Part shown: in pieces, positions 8,089 to 20,245 of the stretch
Position numbering within the stretch: position 1 is the stretch's first letter
Layout of the letters: each line of letters starts with the position of its first letter
Source of the DNA: Rhodanobacter thiooxydans LCS2
GTDB lineage: Bacteria > Pseudomonadota > Gammaproteobacteria > Xanthomonadales > Rhodanobacteraceae
Assembly: GCF_000264375.1 (NCBI RefSeq)
Contig: NZ_AJXW01000070.1
Location: forward strand, 1 to 63,992
Direction of reading: 5' to 3'
Length of the DNA stretch: 63,992 nucleotides
Made by a program: the position numbers and the translations under genes
The notes under the pieces: generated by a model
What the model was told of the DNA's origin: nothing
The model's database searches: none
What the model saw: only the letters and a program-made list of their open reading frames with translations

Positions 8089-8102
8089 GGATCACTGCCG
8101 CA

Positions 8103-8573
8103 ATGCCCGCCAAGCACAAGCCCGCCCCTGCCACGGCCGAGCATGCCCCGCTGCAACTGGAACACTTCCTGCCGTACCGGCTGTCGATCCTGTCCAACAC
8201 GGTCAGCCAGGCGATCGCCGACGACTACCAGAGCCGTTTCGACCTCCCGGTGACCGAATGGCGGGTGATGGCGGTGCTGGGGCGCTACGCGGGCCTGTCC
8301 GCGCGCGAGGTGGCCGAGCGCACCGCGATGGACAAGGTGGCGGTGAGCCGCGCGCTGGCGCGGCTGGTCGAGGCCGGCCGGGTCGATCGCGCGGTACACG
8401 ACAACGACAAGCGTCGCTCGGTACTCAGCCTCACCGACGCTGGCTGGGCCGTGCACAACGAAGTGGCGCCGATGGCGCGCGCGCGCGAGCGCGAGGTGCT
8501 GGCGAAACTCGACGCGGAGGAGCGGGCCTGGCTGACCCGGATTCTGGACAAGCTGCTGGCCAATGGCGGCTGA
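8103..8573 (+). CDS. MarR family transcription regulator, likely controller of hpd
   Basis: A 156-residue MarR-type winged-helix protein. The recognition region is readable: LPVTEWRVMAVLGRYAGLSAREVAERTAMDKVAVSRALARLVEAGRV, then the wing (DNDKRRSVLSLTDAG). The ATG at 8103 is preferred over an upstream TTG because it has an AAGGA ribosome site and the extra residues would lie inside the palindromic operator. It is divergent from hpd with 110 bases between start codons, an arrangement typical for a repressor of the neighbouring catabolic gene that responds to a pathway aromatic. The ligand cannot be told from the sequence. Confidence 0.9.
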   Translation: MPAKHKPAPATAEHAPLQLEHFLPYRLSILSNTVSQAIADDYQSRFDLPVTEWRVMAVLGRYAGLSAREVAERTAMDKVAVSRALARLVEAGRVDRAVHDNDKRRSVLSLTDAGWAVHNEVAPMARAREREVLAKLDAEERAWLTRILDKLLANGG

Positions 8574-8625
8574 CAACCGACGCTGGCGTCGCCCGGGGCG
8601 CCCTGCAGACAACCCGGTCAGCCGC

Positions 8626-8647
8626 CGCCCGGCCAGCCTGCCGGGCG
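8626..8647. terminator. GC-rich stem-loop between convergent marR and acnA genes
   Basis: CGCCCGGC (8626-8633) pairs with GCCGGGCG (8640-8647) around a six-base loop, in the 88-base gap between two convergent genes. There is no T-tract on either side, so it may slow or protect rather than fully terminate transcripts. Confidence 0.4.
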
Positions 8648-8661
8648 AGGGCATGGGCGGC

Positions 8662-11984
<3,323 letters not shown>

Positions 11985-11988
11985 TTGC

Positions 11989-12381
11989 CTATTCCCCACC
12001 CGCCAGACCGAGCGTCCAGGTAAGCAGGGTCAGAATCACGCTGACCGCCACCACCGTCCAGCCGGAGCGATAGATGCTGCCCAGCTCGAAGCCGAAATCC
12101 AGGTCCCAGGCCAGGTGCCGGATGCCGTTGCACAGGTGGTAGAACAACGCGAAGATCCAGCCCAGCAGCAACAGCATGCCGACCCACGAATGCAGCCAGC
12201 GATCGGCCATGGCATAGGCGTCGCCACCATCCGCCACCGCGACCAGCCACGCCACCAGCAACACGCTGCCCACGCTGAGCAGCACGCCGGTGATGCGGTG
12301 CAGGATCGACAGCACCGAGGTCAACTGCGGCCTGTAGATCTGGATGTCCGGGGAGCGCGGACGAAGTCTGGTCGTGGCCAT
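11989..12381 (-). CDS. sdhC: Succinate dehydrogenase cytochrome b556 subunit SdhC
   Basis: A 130-residue membrane protein with three helices. SILHRITGVLL carries the conserved Ser and Arg of the quinone pocket, and FYHLCNGIRHLAWD carries the heme-binding His, as in E. coli SdhC. It starts three bases after the sdhB stop codon and ends four bases before sdhD, so the three genes are one transcription unit. Confidence 0.92.
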   Translation of the reverse strand: MATTRLRPRSPDIQIYRPQLTSVLSILHRITGVLLSVGSVLLVAWLVAVADGGDAYAMADRWLHSWVGMLLLLGWIFALFYHLCNGIRHLAWDLDFGFELGSIYRSGWTVVAVSVILTLLTWTLGLAGGE

Positions 12382-12384
12382 CGC

Positions 12385-13236
12385 TCAACTGCGCCGCTGC
12401 TGGATCATCAGCTTGACCTCGGCAATTTTCTTGCCGGGGTTGAGCCCCTTGGGGCAGGTGCGCGTGCAATTGAGGATGGTGTGGCAGCGGTACAGCTTGA
12501 ACGGATCTTCCAGCTCGTCCAGCCGTTCGCCGGTGGCTTCGTCTCGGCTGTCCACCAGCCAGCGGTGGGCCTGCAGCAGCACCGCCGGCCCAAGGAAGCG
12601 ATCGCCGTTCCACCAGTGGCTGGGGCAACCGGAGGTACAGCAGAAACACAGGATGCACTCGTAATCCCCGTCCAGCCGCTTGCGCTCCTCCGGCGACTGC
12701 AGACGCTCGCGCGTCGGGGCCGGCGTCTTGCTGCGCAACCACGGCTTGATCGAGGTGTACTGGGCCAGGGCGTGGGTCTGGTCGCCGACCAGGTCCTTGA
12801 CCACGTCCATGTTGTTGAGCGGGTACACCGTGGCCGGCTCGTTGATTTCGTCGAGCGAGCGGATGCACGCCAGCCAGTTGCTGCCATCGATGTTCATCGC
12901 ACACGAGCCGCACACGCCCTCGCGACACGAACGGCGAAACGTCAGCGTGGGATCTATCTCGTTCTTGATCTTGATCAGCGCGTCCAGCAGCATCGGCCCG
13001 CACTTGTCGCGGTCGATGGCATAGGTATCGATGCGTGGATTGCGCCCCGAATCAGGGTCGTAGCGGTACACCTGCAGGTGCTGCACCCGGGTGGCGCCTT
13101 CCGGTTCGGGCCAGGTCACGCCCGCTTCGATGCGCGAGGCGGGGGATGCGCCCGAGTTGCGGGATACCGGGAACCGTTTGGGGTTGCGCCAGCGTGAGAC
13201 CTGCTTCGAGCTCTTGATCAACACCGGCACCCCCAC
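12385..13236 (-). CDS. sdhB: Succinate dehydrogenase iron-sulfur subunit SdhB
   Basis: Carries electrons from the flavoprotein to the quinone site. The [2Fe-2S] cysteines are in [15 protein letters not shown] with a further Cys in LACI, and those for the [4Fe-4S] and [3Fe-4S] clusters are in [13 protein letters not shown] and [17 protein letters not shown]. At 283 residues it is about 25-40 longer than E. coli or Xanthomonas SdhB. The extra sequence is a basic N-terminal stretch ([20 protein letters not shown]), and no ATG is available: several in-frame GTG/TTG codons occur between 13236 and 13219, and the third GTG (13224) has the best ribosome site (GGGGG). No sdhA gene is adjacent on either side, which is unusual for this complex. 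Confidence 0.9.
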   Translation of the reverse strand: MGVPVLIKSSKQVSRWRNPKRFPVSRNSGASPASRIEAGVTWPEPEGATRVQHLQVYRYDPDSGRNPRIDTYAIDRDKCGPMLLDALIKIKNEIDPTLTFRRSCREGVCGSCAMNIDGSNWLACIRSLDEINEPATVYPLNNMDVVKDLVGDQTHALAQYTSIKPWLRSKTPAPTRERLQSPEERKRLDGDYECILCFCCTSGCPSHWWNGDRFLGPAVLLQAHRWLVDSRDEATGERLDELEDPFKLYRCHTILNCTRTCPKGLNPGKKIAEVKLMIQQRRS

Positions 13237-13561
13237 TGCAATAAAGTGGCCCGGCGGGTTGTGCCAGAAGCGTCTCCCGCGCGGGAATCGACCTGATCAA
13301 TGACGACTCGCCGCTGACACAAACCAGCCCGGGCGACGATGCCTTCGCGAGGATACTGGTAGAGAAAGTGTGAAACGCTGGTAAAGGTACGCTGCAGCGC
13401 GCCCGCCTCCCGGCACGGATGCGATACGGTCGCGGCCCGCGCCGTGATCACGATTCGAACCGTCTCGCACCGGCAGCAGCAGGGCACGACCAGATTCCCT
13501 CGCCCAAAGTTTCATGCAACCGAGCCGCACTGGCGGCGGACGGGCTCCGTTCCCGCGCGGC
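13237..13561. other. Intergenic region upstream of sdhB, no gene seen
   Basis: These 325 bases separate sdhB from the first POT transporter gene; both are on the minus strand. No reading frame here shows protein-like composition or family similarity, and in particular no fragment of sdhA is recognisable. The sdhB promoter must lie here, but I could not single out convincing -35 and -10 elements. Confidence 0.6.
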
Positions 13562-15073
13562 TCAGCGCACCCCGTGCATCAGCCGGTTGATCAGCGGCGA
13601 GATCGCCAGCAGCAGTGCGCCTGAGCCGAGCAGCACCCAGAGACAGAAACTGAAGCCGGACAGCGCCGAGGCCACCGTCATGCCGTGCGTGCCGCTGATC
13701 GAACGCGCCACCAGGCCGGAGAAGTCGCCGCCCGCGGCCAGCGAGAGGAACCAGCCGCCCATCGCCAGGCCCACGAAGCGCGGCGGCGCCAGCTTGGTCA
13801 CCATCGACAGCCCGATCGGCGACAGGCACAGCTCGCCCAGCGTCTGCATCACGTAGCACAGCACCAGCGGCCAGAACGGGATCAGTCCGGTCGGGCCGAG
13901 CAACTCCTTCAGCGCATACACCAGCACCACGAAACCCAGCCCGTTGAAAATCAGGCCGAAGCCGAACTTGCGCGGGATCGACGGCTCGGCATGGCGTCGC
14001 GCGAACATGCCCCACACCAGCGTCAACAGCGGCGCGAACACCAGGATCGCCAGCGGCGTCACCGACTGGAACCAGCCGACCGGGAAGATCCAGCCGCCGA
14101 ACATCTCGCGATCCACCCAGTTCTCGGCCAGGAAGTTCAGCGAGGTGCCGAACTGGAAATAGAAGGTCCAGAACACCACGCTGAAGCCGAACACGATCAG
14201 CATGGCGATCACGCGGTGCAGCTGCACGCGATCGTGGCGCCGCGCCTCGATGATCAGCGCCGCCGCCACACCGATGAACAGCGCGCCGAGCAACCACTGC
14301 AGGCCGTCGGCGCCGACATAGGCGAGCAGCGCGTAGATCAGCGGCACCGCCAGCGCCGCGCCAATCAGCACCCACAGCACGCGCAGGCGGTTTTCCATGC
14401 CCGGCAGCGGACGGCCCACGCCCTTGAGCCCACGGCGGCCGAACCAGAACCACAGGAAGCTCAGCAGCATGCCCACGCCGGCGGCGGCGAACACCACGCG
14501 GTAGTTCTGCTGCATCGGCGTGTCGGTAAAGGTGGCGGCCAGCCAGCCGGTGAGCAGCGGCGCCACAAACGCGCCGGCGTTGATGCCCATGTAGAACAGG
14601 GTGAAGCCGCGGTCGCGGCGCGGATCGTCGCGACCGTAGAGCTGGCCGACCATGGTGGAGATGTTCGGCTTGAACAGGCCGTCGCCGGCGATCACCAGCG
14701 CCAGCCCCAGCATCATCAGCGGCTTGCTCGGCAGCAGCAGGGTGAACAGGCCGGCCGCCATCACTGCCGCGCCGAGCAGGATCGAGCGCTGGTAGCCGAT
14801 CACCCGGTCGGCCACGTAGCCGCCGAAGATCGAGGCGGCGTAGATCAGCGCGGTGTAGGCGCCGTAGATGCCGGCCGCCCAGCCCTGCCCGGCCGGATCG
14901 CCATGGAAGAACTGCGCCACGATGTACAGCACCAGCGCCCAGCTCACGCTGTAGTAGGCAAAGCGCTCCCAGAACTCCGTCATGAACAGCATCCACAGCG
15001 GGCGCGGATGGCCGAGCAGCTGCGGGTAGTCGGGCGTGGTCACGCTATCGCCGGCGGTGCTGGTCTGGCTCAT
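13562..15073 (-). CDS. POT family proton-coupled peptide transporter (copy 1)
   Basis: A 503-residue major-facilitator protein of the POT/PTR2 family, which imports di- and tripeptides with protons. The N-terminal signature is clear: LFMTEFWERFAYYSVSWALVLYI (the ExxER-type motif of helix 1), then GGYVADRVIGYQRSI and the second PTR2 signature FTLFYMGINAGAFVAPLLTG. About 14 membrane helices are predicted. The ATG at 15073 has a GAGGGG ribosome site. It is a close paralogue of the next gene upstream, and the two have matching promoters, indicating a tandem duplication. Confidence 0.94.
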   Translation of the reverse strand: MSQTSTAGDSVTTPDYPQLLGHPRPLWMLFMTEFWERFAYYSVSWALVLYIVAQFFHGDPAGQGWAAGIYGAYTALIYAASIFGGYVADRVIGYQRSILLGAAVMAAGLFTLLLPSKPLMMLGLALVIAGDGLFKPNISTMVGQLYGRDDPRRDRGFTLFYMGINAGAFVAPLLTGWLAATFTDTPMQQNYRVVFAAAGVGMLLSFLWFWFGRRGLKGVGRPLPGMENRLRVLWVLIGAALAVPLIYALLAYVGADGLQWLLGALFIGVAAALIIEARRHDRVQLHRVIAMLIVFGFSVVFWTFYFQFGTSLNFLAENWVDREMFGGWIFPVGWFQSVTPLAILVFAPLLTLVWGMFARRHAEPSIPRKFGFGLIFNGLGFVVLVYALKELLGPTGLIPFWPLVLCYVMQTLGELCLSPIGLSMVTKLAPPRFVGLAMGGWFLSLAAGGDFSGLVARSISGTHGMTVASALSGFSFCLWVLLGSGALLLAISPLINRLMHGVR

Positions 15074-15117
15074 GCAATCCCCTCGTCGGCATGCGTCAGG
15101 CAGCCGCAAGCGCCCAG

Positions 15118-15146
15118 ATGTAACCGGGCGCTTGGCATGGCGTCAA
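15118..15146 (-). promoter_or_regulatory. Sigma-70 promoter of POT transporter copy 1
   Basis: On the minus strand TTGACG (15141-15146) and TTACAT (15118-15123) are 17 bases apart, about 45 bases upstream of the ATG. The same pair of hexamers with a 16-base spacer precedes the second copy, and the bases just after the -10 (CTG then a G/C run) are shared too. Conservation between the duplicates supports function. Confidence 0.7.
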
Positions 15147-15160
15147 TGTTTGTGAGGCGG

Positions 15161-15239
15161 GGAATAGGGAGTAGGGAATCGGGAATAGATAAGAAGCGAA
15201 GCGTCGCGCTGCTCTTCCGATTCCCTGTTCCCTACTCCC
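15161..15239. repeat. GGGAAT-rich interrupted inverted repeat between the two POT genes
   Basis: A left arm of repeating GGGAATAGGGAGTAGGGAAT-type units (15160-15188) faces a right arm CCGATTCCCTGTTCCCTACTCCC-like sequence (15218-15239) that is its reverse complement with a short insertion. A loop of about 30 bases with a different composition lies between them. It ends six bases before the stop codon of POT copy 2, so it would form a hairpin at the end of that transcript. This type of low-complexity repeat is dispersed in many Xanthomonadales genomes. Confidence 0.65.
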
Positions 15240-15244
15240 GGCCC

Positions 15245-16753
15245 TCAGCGCACCCCATGCATCAGCTTGTTGATCAGCGGCGCAACCAGGAACAGCACGA
15301 TGCCGCCGCCGAGCAGGATCCAGAAGCCCATGGTGTAGCCGGACAATGCCGAATCCACGGTCATGCCGGTCTCGCCGCTGACGTGGCCGGCGAACAGGCC
15401 GGCGAGGTTGTTGCCGATCGCGGTGGACAGGAACCAGCCGCCCATGCCCAGTCCGACCAGCCGCACCGGCGCCAGCTTGGTCACCATCGACAGGCCGATC
15501 GGCGACAGGCACAGCTCGCCGGCGGTCTGCAGCACGTAGCACAGCACCAGCGTCCACAGCGGGATCATGCCGTCCTGGCCAACCAGCGCCGACAGCGCAT
15601 ACATCAGCACCGCGAAGCCCAGCGCGTTGCCGATCAGGCCCAGGCCGAACTTGCGCGGGATCGAAGGCTCGGCGCCGCGCTTGTCCAGCCAGCCCCAGGC
15701 CAGCGAGATCAGCGGCGCCAGCAGCACGATCGCCACCGGGTTGACCGACTGGAACCAGCCGATCGGGAATTCCCAGCCGCCGAGGTTGCGGTCGACGATA
15801 TGTTGCGCCAGGAAGTTGAACGAGCTGCCAGCCTGCTCGAAGAACATCCAGAACAGCACGTTGAAGGTGAAGATGATCAGCATCGCGATCACCCGCTGGA
15901 TCTGCACGCGGCCGGTACGGATCGCCTCGACCACCAGCATCACGCCCACGCCCAGGAACAGCACGCTCAGCAGCCACTGGATCGCCACCGCGCCGGCCTT
16001 GTCCATCAGCAGGTAGACCAGCGGGATCGCCGCCAGCACGCCGAGCACCACGTACACCACGCGCATGCGGCTGGCCTGCTCCGGCGCCGGGCGGCCGACC
16101 GGGCCGAGCTGGCGGCGGCCGAACCAGAACCACACCAGGCTGATCAGCATGCCCACGCCGGAGGCGGCGAACACCACGTGGTAGTTGTGGTGGCCGGGCG
16201 TGCCGAACACCTTGTTGGCGAGGATGCTGGTCAGCACCGGCGCGATCAGCGCGCCGGCGTTGATGCCCATGTAGAACAGGGTGAAGCCGCGGTCGCGGCG
16301 CGAGTCGCCCTGCGCGTAAAGCTGGCCCACCATCGAGGAGATGTTCGGCTTGAACAGGCCGTTGCCCACGATGATGGTGGCCAGGCCGAGCATGAACACC
16401 GCGTGGTGCGGCACCATCACCATGAACAGGCCGGCCGCCATCACCACCGCGCCGAGCAGGATCGAGCGCTGGTAGCCGAGGATCTTGTCGGCCACGTAGC
16501 CGCCGAATACCGCGGTGGCGTAGACCAGCGCCAGGTACGCGCCGTAGGTGCGGCTGGCGTCCGCCTGGCCGGCGTCGTTGCCCTCGTAGAACTGCGCCAC
16601 GATGTACAGCGTGAGCGCCCAGCGCATGCCGTAGAACGCAAAGCGCTCCCAGAACTCCGACATGAACAGCATCCACAGCGGGCGCGGGTGGCCCAGCAGC
16701 TGCGGATAGTCGGGTACCGGCCTGGCGTCGCCGGGAAGTGTGGTGTTGCCCAT
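15245..16753 (-). CDS. POT family proton-coupled peptide transporter (copy 2)
   Basis: A 502-residue paralogue of the gene downstream: the first 60 residues and most helices align nearly without gaps (DYPQLLGHPRPLWMLFMSEF and FTLFYMGINAGALIAPVLT are shared motifs). The POT signature motifs are intact. The start at 16753 has an AGGGGA ribosome site; a longer frame reading back into kynA is spurious. Differences from copy 1 concentrate in the middle and in the loop residues, suggesting that the substrate range or affinity has diverged. It lies directly after kynA but has its own promoter. Confidence 0.94.
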   Translation of the reverse strand: MGNTTLPGDARPVPDYPQLLGHPRPLWMLFMSEFWERFAFYGMRWALTLYIVAQFYEGNDAGQADASRTYGAYLALVYATAVFGGYVADKILGYQRSILLGAVVMAAGLFMVMVPHHAVFMLGLATIIVGNGLFKPNISSMVGQLYAQGDSRRDRGFTLFYMGINAGALIAPVLTSILANKVFGTPGHHNYHVVFAASGVGMLISLVWFWFGRRQLGPVGRPAPEQASRMRVVYVVLGVLAAIPLVYLLMDKAGAVAIQWLLSVLFLGVGVMLVVEAIRTGRVQIQRVIAMLIIFTFNVLFWMFFEQAGSSFNFLAQHIVDRNLGGWEFPIGWFQSVNPVAIVLLAPLISLAWGWLDKRGAEPSIPRKFGLGLIGNALGFAVLMYALSALVGQDGMIPLWTLVLCYVLQTAGELCLSPIGLSMVTKLAPVRLVGLGMGGWFLSTAIGNNLAGLFAGHVSGETGMTVDSALSGYTMGFWILLGGGIVLFLVAPLINKLMHGVR

Positions 16754-16800
16754 GCCTGTCCCCTGGGGTCTGTCGATCGAAAAATCTTGCGAACGGGCAG

Positions 16801-16828
16801 ATGTAACCGCAGGCCGCGCATCCGTCAA
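16801..16828 (-). promoter_or_regulatory. Sigma-70 promoter of POT transporter copy 2
   Basis: TTGACG (16823-16828) and TTACAT (16801-16806) on the minus strand, spaced by 16 bases, about 48 bases from the ATG and 20 bases past the kynA stop. Its resemblance to the promoter of copy 1 is the main evidence. Confidence 0.7.
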
Positions 16829-16848
16829 ATGCGCTGCAGCACGCGTCG

Positions 16849-17697
16849 CTAGCTGCCCAGCACCGTGCGCACCTCGATCAGCTCGGGGAAGAAGGTGAGG
16901 TCCAGCGCCTTCTTCAGGAAGCCCACGCCGGAGGAGCCGCCGGTGCCGCGGCGGAAGCCGATGATGCGCTCCACCGCCTTCATGTGGCGGAAGCGCCACA
17001 GCTGGAAGCTCTCCTCGATGTCCACCAGCGTCTCGCACAGATGGAACTCGGCCCAGTGCTGCTCCGGCGCCTCGTAGATCGCGCGCAGCACCGGCAGCAG
17101 CGCCTCGCTGTGCTGCCACGGCTGGCTGACGTCGCGCGCAAGCAGCTCCTGCGGCACCGCATGGCCGCGCCGCGCCAGCCAGCGCAGCGTCTCGTCGTAG
17201 ACGCCCGGCGCGTGCAGCGTGTCGCGCAGGCCTTGCTGGATCGCCGGATCGTGCTCGAACACCGTCAGCATGTCGGCGTTCTTGTTGCCCAGCAGGAACT
17301 CCACCGTGCGGTATTGCGCGCTCTGGAAACCCGACGACGGTCCCAGCGCATCGCGGAAGGCCAGGTACTCATGCGGCGTCATTGTCTCCAGCACCGCCCA
17401 CTGCTCGAACAGCTGGCGCTGGATCTGCTTCACCCGCGCCAGCACCTTCAGCGCCTGGTCGGCATGGTCCTCGCGCAGCAGCGCCAGCGCGGCGCGCAAT
17501 TCGTGGATCAACAGCTTCAGCCACAGCTCGGCCACGTGGTGCTGCACGATGAACAGCATCTCGTCGTGGTAAGGCGGGTCGGATACCGGCCGCTGCGCGG
17601 ACAGCAGCGTCTCCAGCTGCAGATAGCTCGCATAGGTCATGCGCCCGGAAAGGTCGCGCTCGATGCCTGCCTCGAGCTCGCGCTGGTTGTCCGTCAT
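16849..17697 (-). CDS. kynA: Tryptophan 2,3-dioxygenase
   Basis: A 282-residue heme enzyme that oxidises L-tryptophan to N-formylkynurenine, the first step of the kynurenine route. Family signatures are visible: [30 protein letters not shown] at the N-terminus (with the substrate-side His), the [20 protein letters not shown] segment with the proximal heme His, and the C-terminal [10 protein letters not shown]. Length matches bacterial TDO. The ATG at 17697 follows a GGGGAG ribosome site. No other kynurenine-pathway gene is next to it, so tryptophan use is completed elsewhere. Its upstream region is shared with the divergent pdhA gene. Confidence 0.96.
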   Translation of the reverse strand: MTDNQRELEAGIERDLSGRMTYASYLQLETLLSAQRPVSDPPYHDEMLFIVQHHVAELWLKLLIHELRAALALLREDHADQALKVLARVKQIQRQLFEQWAVLETMTPHEYLAFRDALGPSSGFQSAQYRTVEFLLGNKNADMLTVFEHDPAIQQGLRDTLHAPGVYDETLRWLARRGHAVPQELLARDVSQPWQHSEALLPVLRAIYEAPEQHWAEFHLCETLVDIEESFQLWRFRHMKAVERIIGFRRGTGGSSGVGFLKKALDLTFFPELIEVRTVLGS

Positions 17698-18058
17698 GGT
17701 GCTCCCCGCACGGTGGAAACGTGCATGGTAGCGGCTGCGCACCCAGCGGGTCCTGATCCGGGGCAAGCACCCGCGATCCGGGCCGCCCGCAGGCGTGCGC
17801 CGGATTGCTGATCCAGGGCAGGGCCGATGCGTCCGATCGTCGCTACCTTGCCCCGGCCGGAAAGGTCGGCGTGGCGCGGACCGACGGCGCTGCGCCGGCC
17901 CGCGACAGCCCGCCCGTACGCCCACGCATGCTGCGCTGTGCCTTGCAGTGCAACATCCCTGCCTGCTATCAAGCGCGGTCTTGTGCGGTCGTTTGTGCCT
18001 CGTGCGTCGGAGCCATGCCACCGCCAGCCATCTTCTTCTCCCACCCCCGGAGCGAGTC
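17698..18058. other. Divergent intergenic region kynA / pdhA
   Basis: These 361 bases hold the promoters of two divergent genes and no convincing reading frame. Two degenerate FNR-like sequences occur (CTGATCCGGGGCAA at 17753 and CTGATCCAGGGCAG at 17808), but both lack the GTCA half seen in the boxes of the nirK region. I could not identify a confident sigma-70 promoter for either gene. Confidence 0.5.
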
Positions 18059-19144
18059 GTGACCATCGCCGCCAAGTTTGAAATCGAATACCTGCAATAC
18101 CTCGATGCCGAGGGCAAGCAGGTCCGTGATGATCTGCCCGAGTTCGCGAAAGACCTCGGCCACATGGTCGAGCTGTACAAGCTGATGCTGTCCACCCGCG
18201 TGTTCGACGCCAAGTCGATCGCGCTGCAGCGCACCGGCAAGCTGGGCACCTATGCCAGCTGCCTCGGCCACGAGGCCGCGCATGTGGGCATCGGCAGCGC
18301 GATGCGGCCGGAAGACGTGTACGCACCGAGCTATCGCGAATACGGCGCCCAGCTCTATCGCGGCGTGCAGCCGCGCGAGGTGTACATGTACTGGGGCGGC
18401 GACGAGCGCGGCAACGACTACCAGAAGGAACCGGCACGCCACGACTTCGCCTGGAGCGTGCCGATCGCCACGCAGTGCCTGCACGCGGCCGGCTCGGCGC
18501 TGGCGTTCAAGATCCGCGGCGAGAAGCGCGTGGCGGTGGCCACCATCGGCGACGGCGGCTCGTCCAAGGGCGACTTCTACGGCGCCATCAACATGGCCGG
18601 CGCGCGCGAGCTGCCGCTGGTGATCGCCATCGTCAACAACCAGTGGGCGATCTCGGTACCGCGCAAGATCCAGTCCGGCGCGCAGACGCTGGCCCAGAAA
18701 GGCATCGCGGCGGGCCTCTACTCGATCCAGGTGGACGGCAACGACATCATCGCCGTGCGCAAGGCGATGGAAGACGCGCTGGAGCGCGCGCGCAACGGCC
18801 AGGGCGGCAGCGTGCTGGAACTGGTCACCTATCGTCTCGGCGACCACACCACCGCCGACGACGCGCGCCGCTACCGCGGCAAGGACGAAGTCGACGAAGC
18901 CTGGGCCAAGGAACCGATGAAGCGCCTGAAGCACTGGCTGGTGGCCAAGGGCGTGTGGGACGACGCCAAGGAAGAAGCCTGGAAGGCCGAGTGCGACGAC
19001 TGGATGGACAACGAGGTGAACGCCTACCTCGAAACGAAGACTCAGCCGGTCACGGCGATGTTCGACTACATCTTCGCCGAAGTCCCCGCCGATCTCGCGA
19101 AACAGCGCGACTACGTCCTCTCGCTTGAAAACAAGGCCCACTGA
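18059..19144 (+). CDS. pdhA: 2-oxoacid (pyruvate-type) dehydrogenase E1 component, alpha subunit
   Basis: A 361-residue thiamine-diphosphate-dependent E1 alpha subunit. The ThDP motif GDGG at the start of [18 protein letters not shown] ends in NNQWAIS, the expected spacing. The region [11 protein letters not shown] corresponds to the phosphorylation/active-site loop of E1 alpha. It starts with GTG at 18059, with a GGAG ribosome site seven bases ahead; upstream in-frame sequence has no family similarity. It is three bases from pdhB. The enzyme decarboxylates pyruvate or a branched-chain 2-oxoacid; the sequence resembles Xanthomonas proteins usually named PdhA, but substrate cannot be settled here. 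No E3 gene follows. Confidence 0.9.
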   Translation: MTIAAKFEIEYLQYLDAEGKQVRDDLPEFAKDLGHMVELYKLMLSTRVFDAKSIALQRTGKLGTYASCLGHEAAHVGIGSAMRPEDVYAPSYREYGAQLYRGVQPREVYMYWGGDERGNDYQKEPARHDFAWSVPIATQCLHAAGSALAFKIRGEKRVAVATIGDGGSSKGDFYGAINMAGARELPLVIAIVNNQWAISVPRKIQSGAQTLAQKGIAAGLYSIQVDGNDIIAVRKAMEDALERARNGQGGSVLELVTYRLGDHTTADDARRYRGKDEVDEAWAKEPMKRLKHWLVAKGVWDDAKEEAWKAECDDWMDNEVNAYLETKTQPVTAMFDYIFAEVPADLAKQRDYVLSLENKAH

Positions 19145-19147
19145 GTC

Positions 19148-20128
19148 ATGGCACAGATCACTCTCATCGAAGCGGTTACCCAGGCGCTCGCCTACGAAAT
19201 GGCGCACGACCCGAGCGTCGTGGTGCTGGGCGAGGACGTGGGCGTCAACGGCGGCGTGTTCCGCGCCACGCAAGGTTTGCAGGAAAAATTCGGCGAATGG
19301 CGCGTGATCGACACGCCGCTGGACGAAATGACCATCGCCGGCGTCACCGTGGGCATGGCCGTGCAGGGCATGAAGCCGGTGGCCGAGGCGCAGTTCGAAG
19401 GCTTCATCTACCCGATGATGGAGCACATCGCCTGCCACGCCGCGCGCATGCGCAACCGCACCCGCGGCCGCCTCACCGTGCCGGCCGTGTGGCGCGCGCC
19501 GTGGGGCGGCGGCATCCGCGCGCCGGAACATCATTCGGAAGCGAACGAGCACCTGTTCACCAACATCCCCGGCCTGCGCGTGGTGCTGCCGTCCTCGCCG
19601 GCGCGCGCCTACGGCCTGCTGCTGGCCGCGATCCGCGATCCCGACCCGGTGATCTTCTTCGAGCCCAAGCGCATCTACCGACAGTACAAGGAAGAGGTGC
19701 CGGACGACGGCGAGGCGCTGCCGCTGGACGTGTGCTTCGTGCTGCGCGACGGCACCGACGTCACCATCGTCAGCTGGGGCGCACAGGTGAAGGAAGCGCT
19801 GGAAGCGGCCGATGCGCTGGCCGCCGAAGGCATCAGCGCCGAGGTGATCGACGTGGCCACGCTGACCCCGCTGGACTTCGACACCATCGCCGAGTCGGTA
19901 CAGAAGACCGGCCGCTGCGTGATCGTGCACGAAGCGCCGAAGACCGCCGGCTTCGGCGCCGAGATCGCCGCGCGCGTCGCCGAGGAATGCCTGTACGACC
20001 TGCTCGCCCCGGTCGAGCGTGTCACCGGCTTCGACACGCACATCCCGCTGTTCCGCCTGGAAATGAAGTACCTGCCGAGCGTGGAACGCGTCGTCGACGC
20101 GGCCAAGCGCACGCTGGCAGCGTCATAA
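19148..20128 (+). CDS. pdhB: 2-oxoacid (pyruvate-type) dehydrogenase E1 component, beta subunit
   Basis: A 326-residue E1 beta subunit that completes the ThDP site and the alpha2-beta2 tetramer. Family motifs include VVLGEDVGVNGGVFRATQGL, the DTPLDEMTIAGVTVGMAVQG region with the conserved Glu that activates ThDP, and the C-terminal half (VIVHEAPKTAGFGAEIAARV) of the transketolase C domain. Start ATG is three bases after the pdhA stop. The next gene (E2) is separated by 117 bases containing a pair of REP-like palindromes. Confidence 0.93.
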   Translation: MAQITLIEAVTQALAYEMAHDPSVVVLGEDVGVNGGVFRATQGLQEKFGEWRVIDTPLDEMTIAGVTVGMAVQGMKPVAEAQFEGFIYPMMEHIACHAARMRNRTRGRLTVPAVWRAPWGGGIRAPEHHSEANEHLFTNIPGLRVVLPSSPARAYGLLLAAIRDPDPVIFFEPKRIYRQYKEEVPDDGEALPLDVCFVLRDGTDVTIVSWGAQVKEALEAADALAAEGISAEVIDVATLTPLDFDTIAESVQKTGRCVIVHEAPKTAGFGAEIAARVAEECLYDLLAPVERVTGFDTHIPLFRLEMKYLPSVERVVDAAKRTLAAS

Positions 20129-20147
20129 TCGGCGCAGAAACGCCGCG

Positions 20148-20227
20148 TAGGGCGGGCACTGCCCGCCGCACTACCGCACGTGGCCACGCAAGACCTGAGC
20201 AAAAGCCGGCGGGCAGTGCCCGCCCTA
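20148..20227. repeat. Pair of inverted REP-like palindromes inside the pdh operon
   Basis: The 21-base sequence at 20148-20168 (TAGGGCGGGCACTGCCCGCC plus one G) is repeated as its exact reverse complement at 20207-20227, with 38 bases between. Each arm is itself a palindrome (GGCGGGCA / TGCCCGCC). This BIME-like arrangement between two genes of one operon could form either two hairpins or one long cruciform, and may lower E2 expression relative to E1 or protect the upstream mRNA. Confidence 0.9.
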
Positions 20228-20245
20228 CCATACGGATCCGACCTC

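Noticed and set aside
13237..13561. Possible sdhA fragment upstream of sdhB
   Set aside because: No frame contains flavoprotein motifs such as the FAD-binding GxGxxG or the His of HPTG; the stretch is too short and non-coding in appearance.
13685..16852. Very long open frame on the plus strand over the POT genes
   Set aside because: It is the antisense of the transporter genes. The translation is rich in His, Arg, Gln and Ala without domains, as expected of GC-rich shadow frames.
17753..17821. Two FNR-like sequences upstream of kynA and pdhA
   Set aside because: The second half site is GGCAA or GGCAG, not GTCAA, giving three or more mismatches to the consensus; in a GC-rich genome this can occur by chance.
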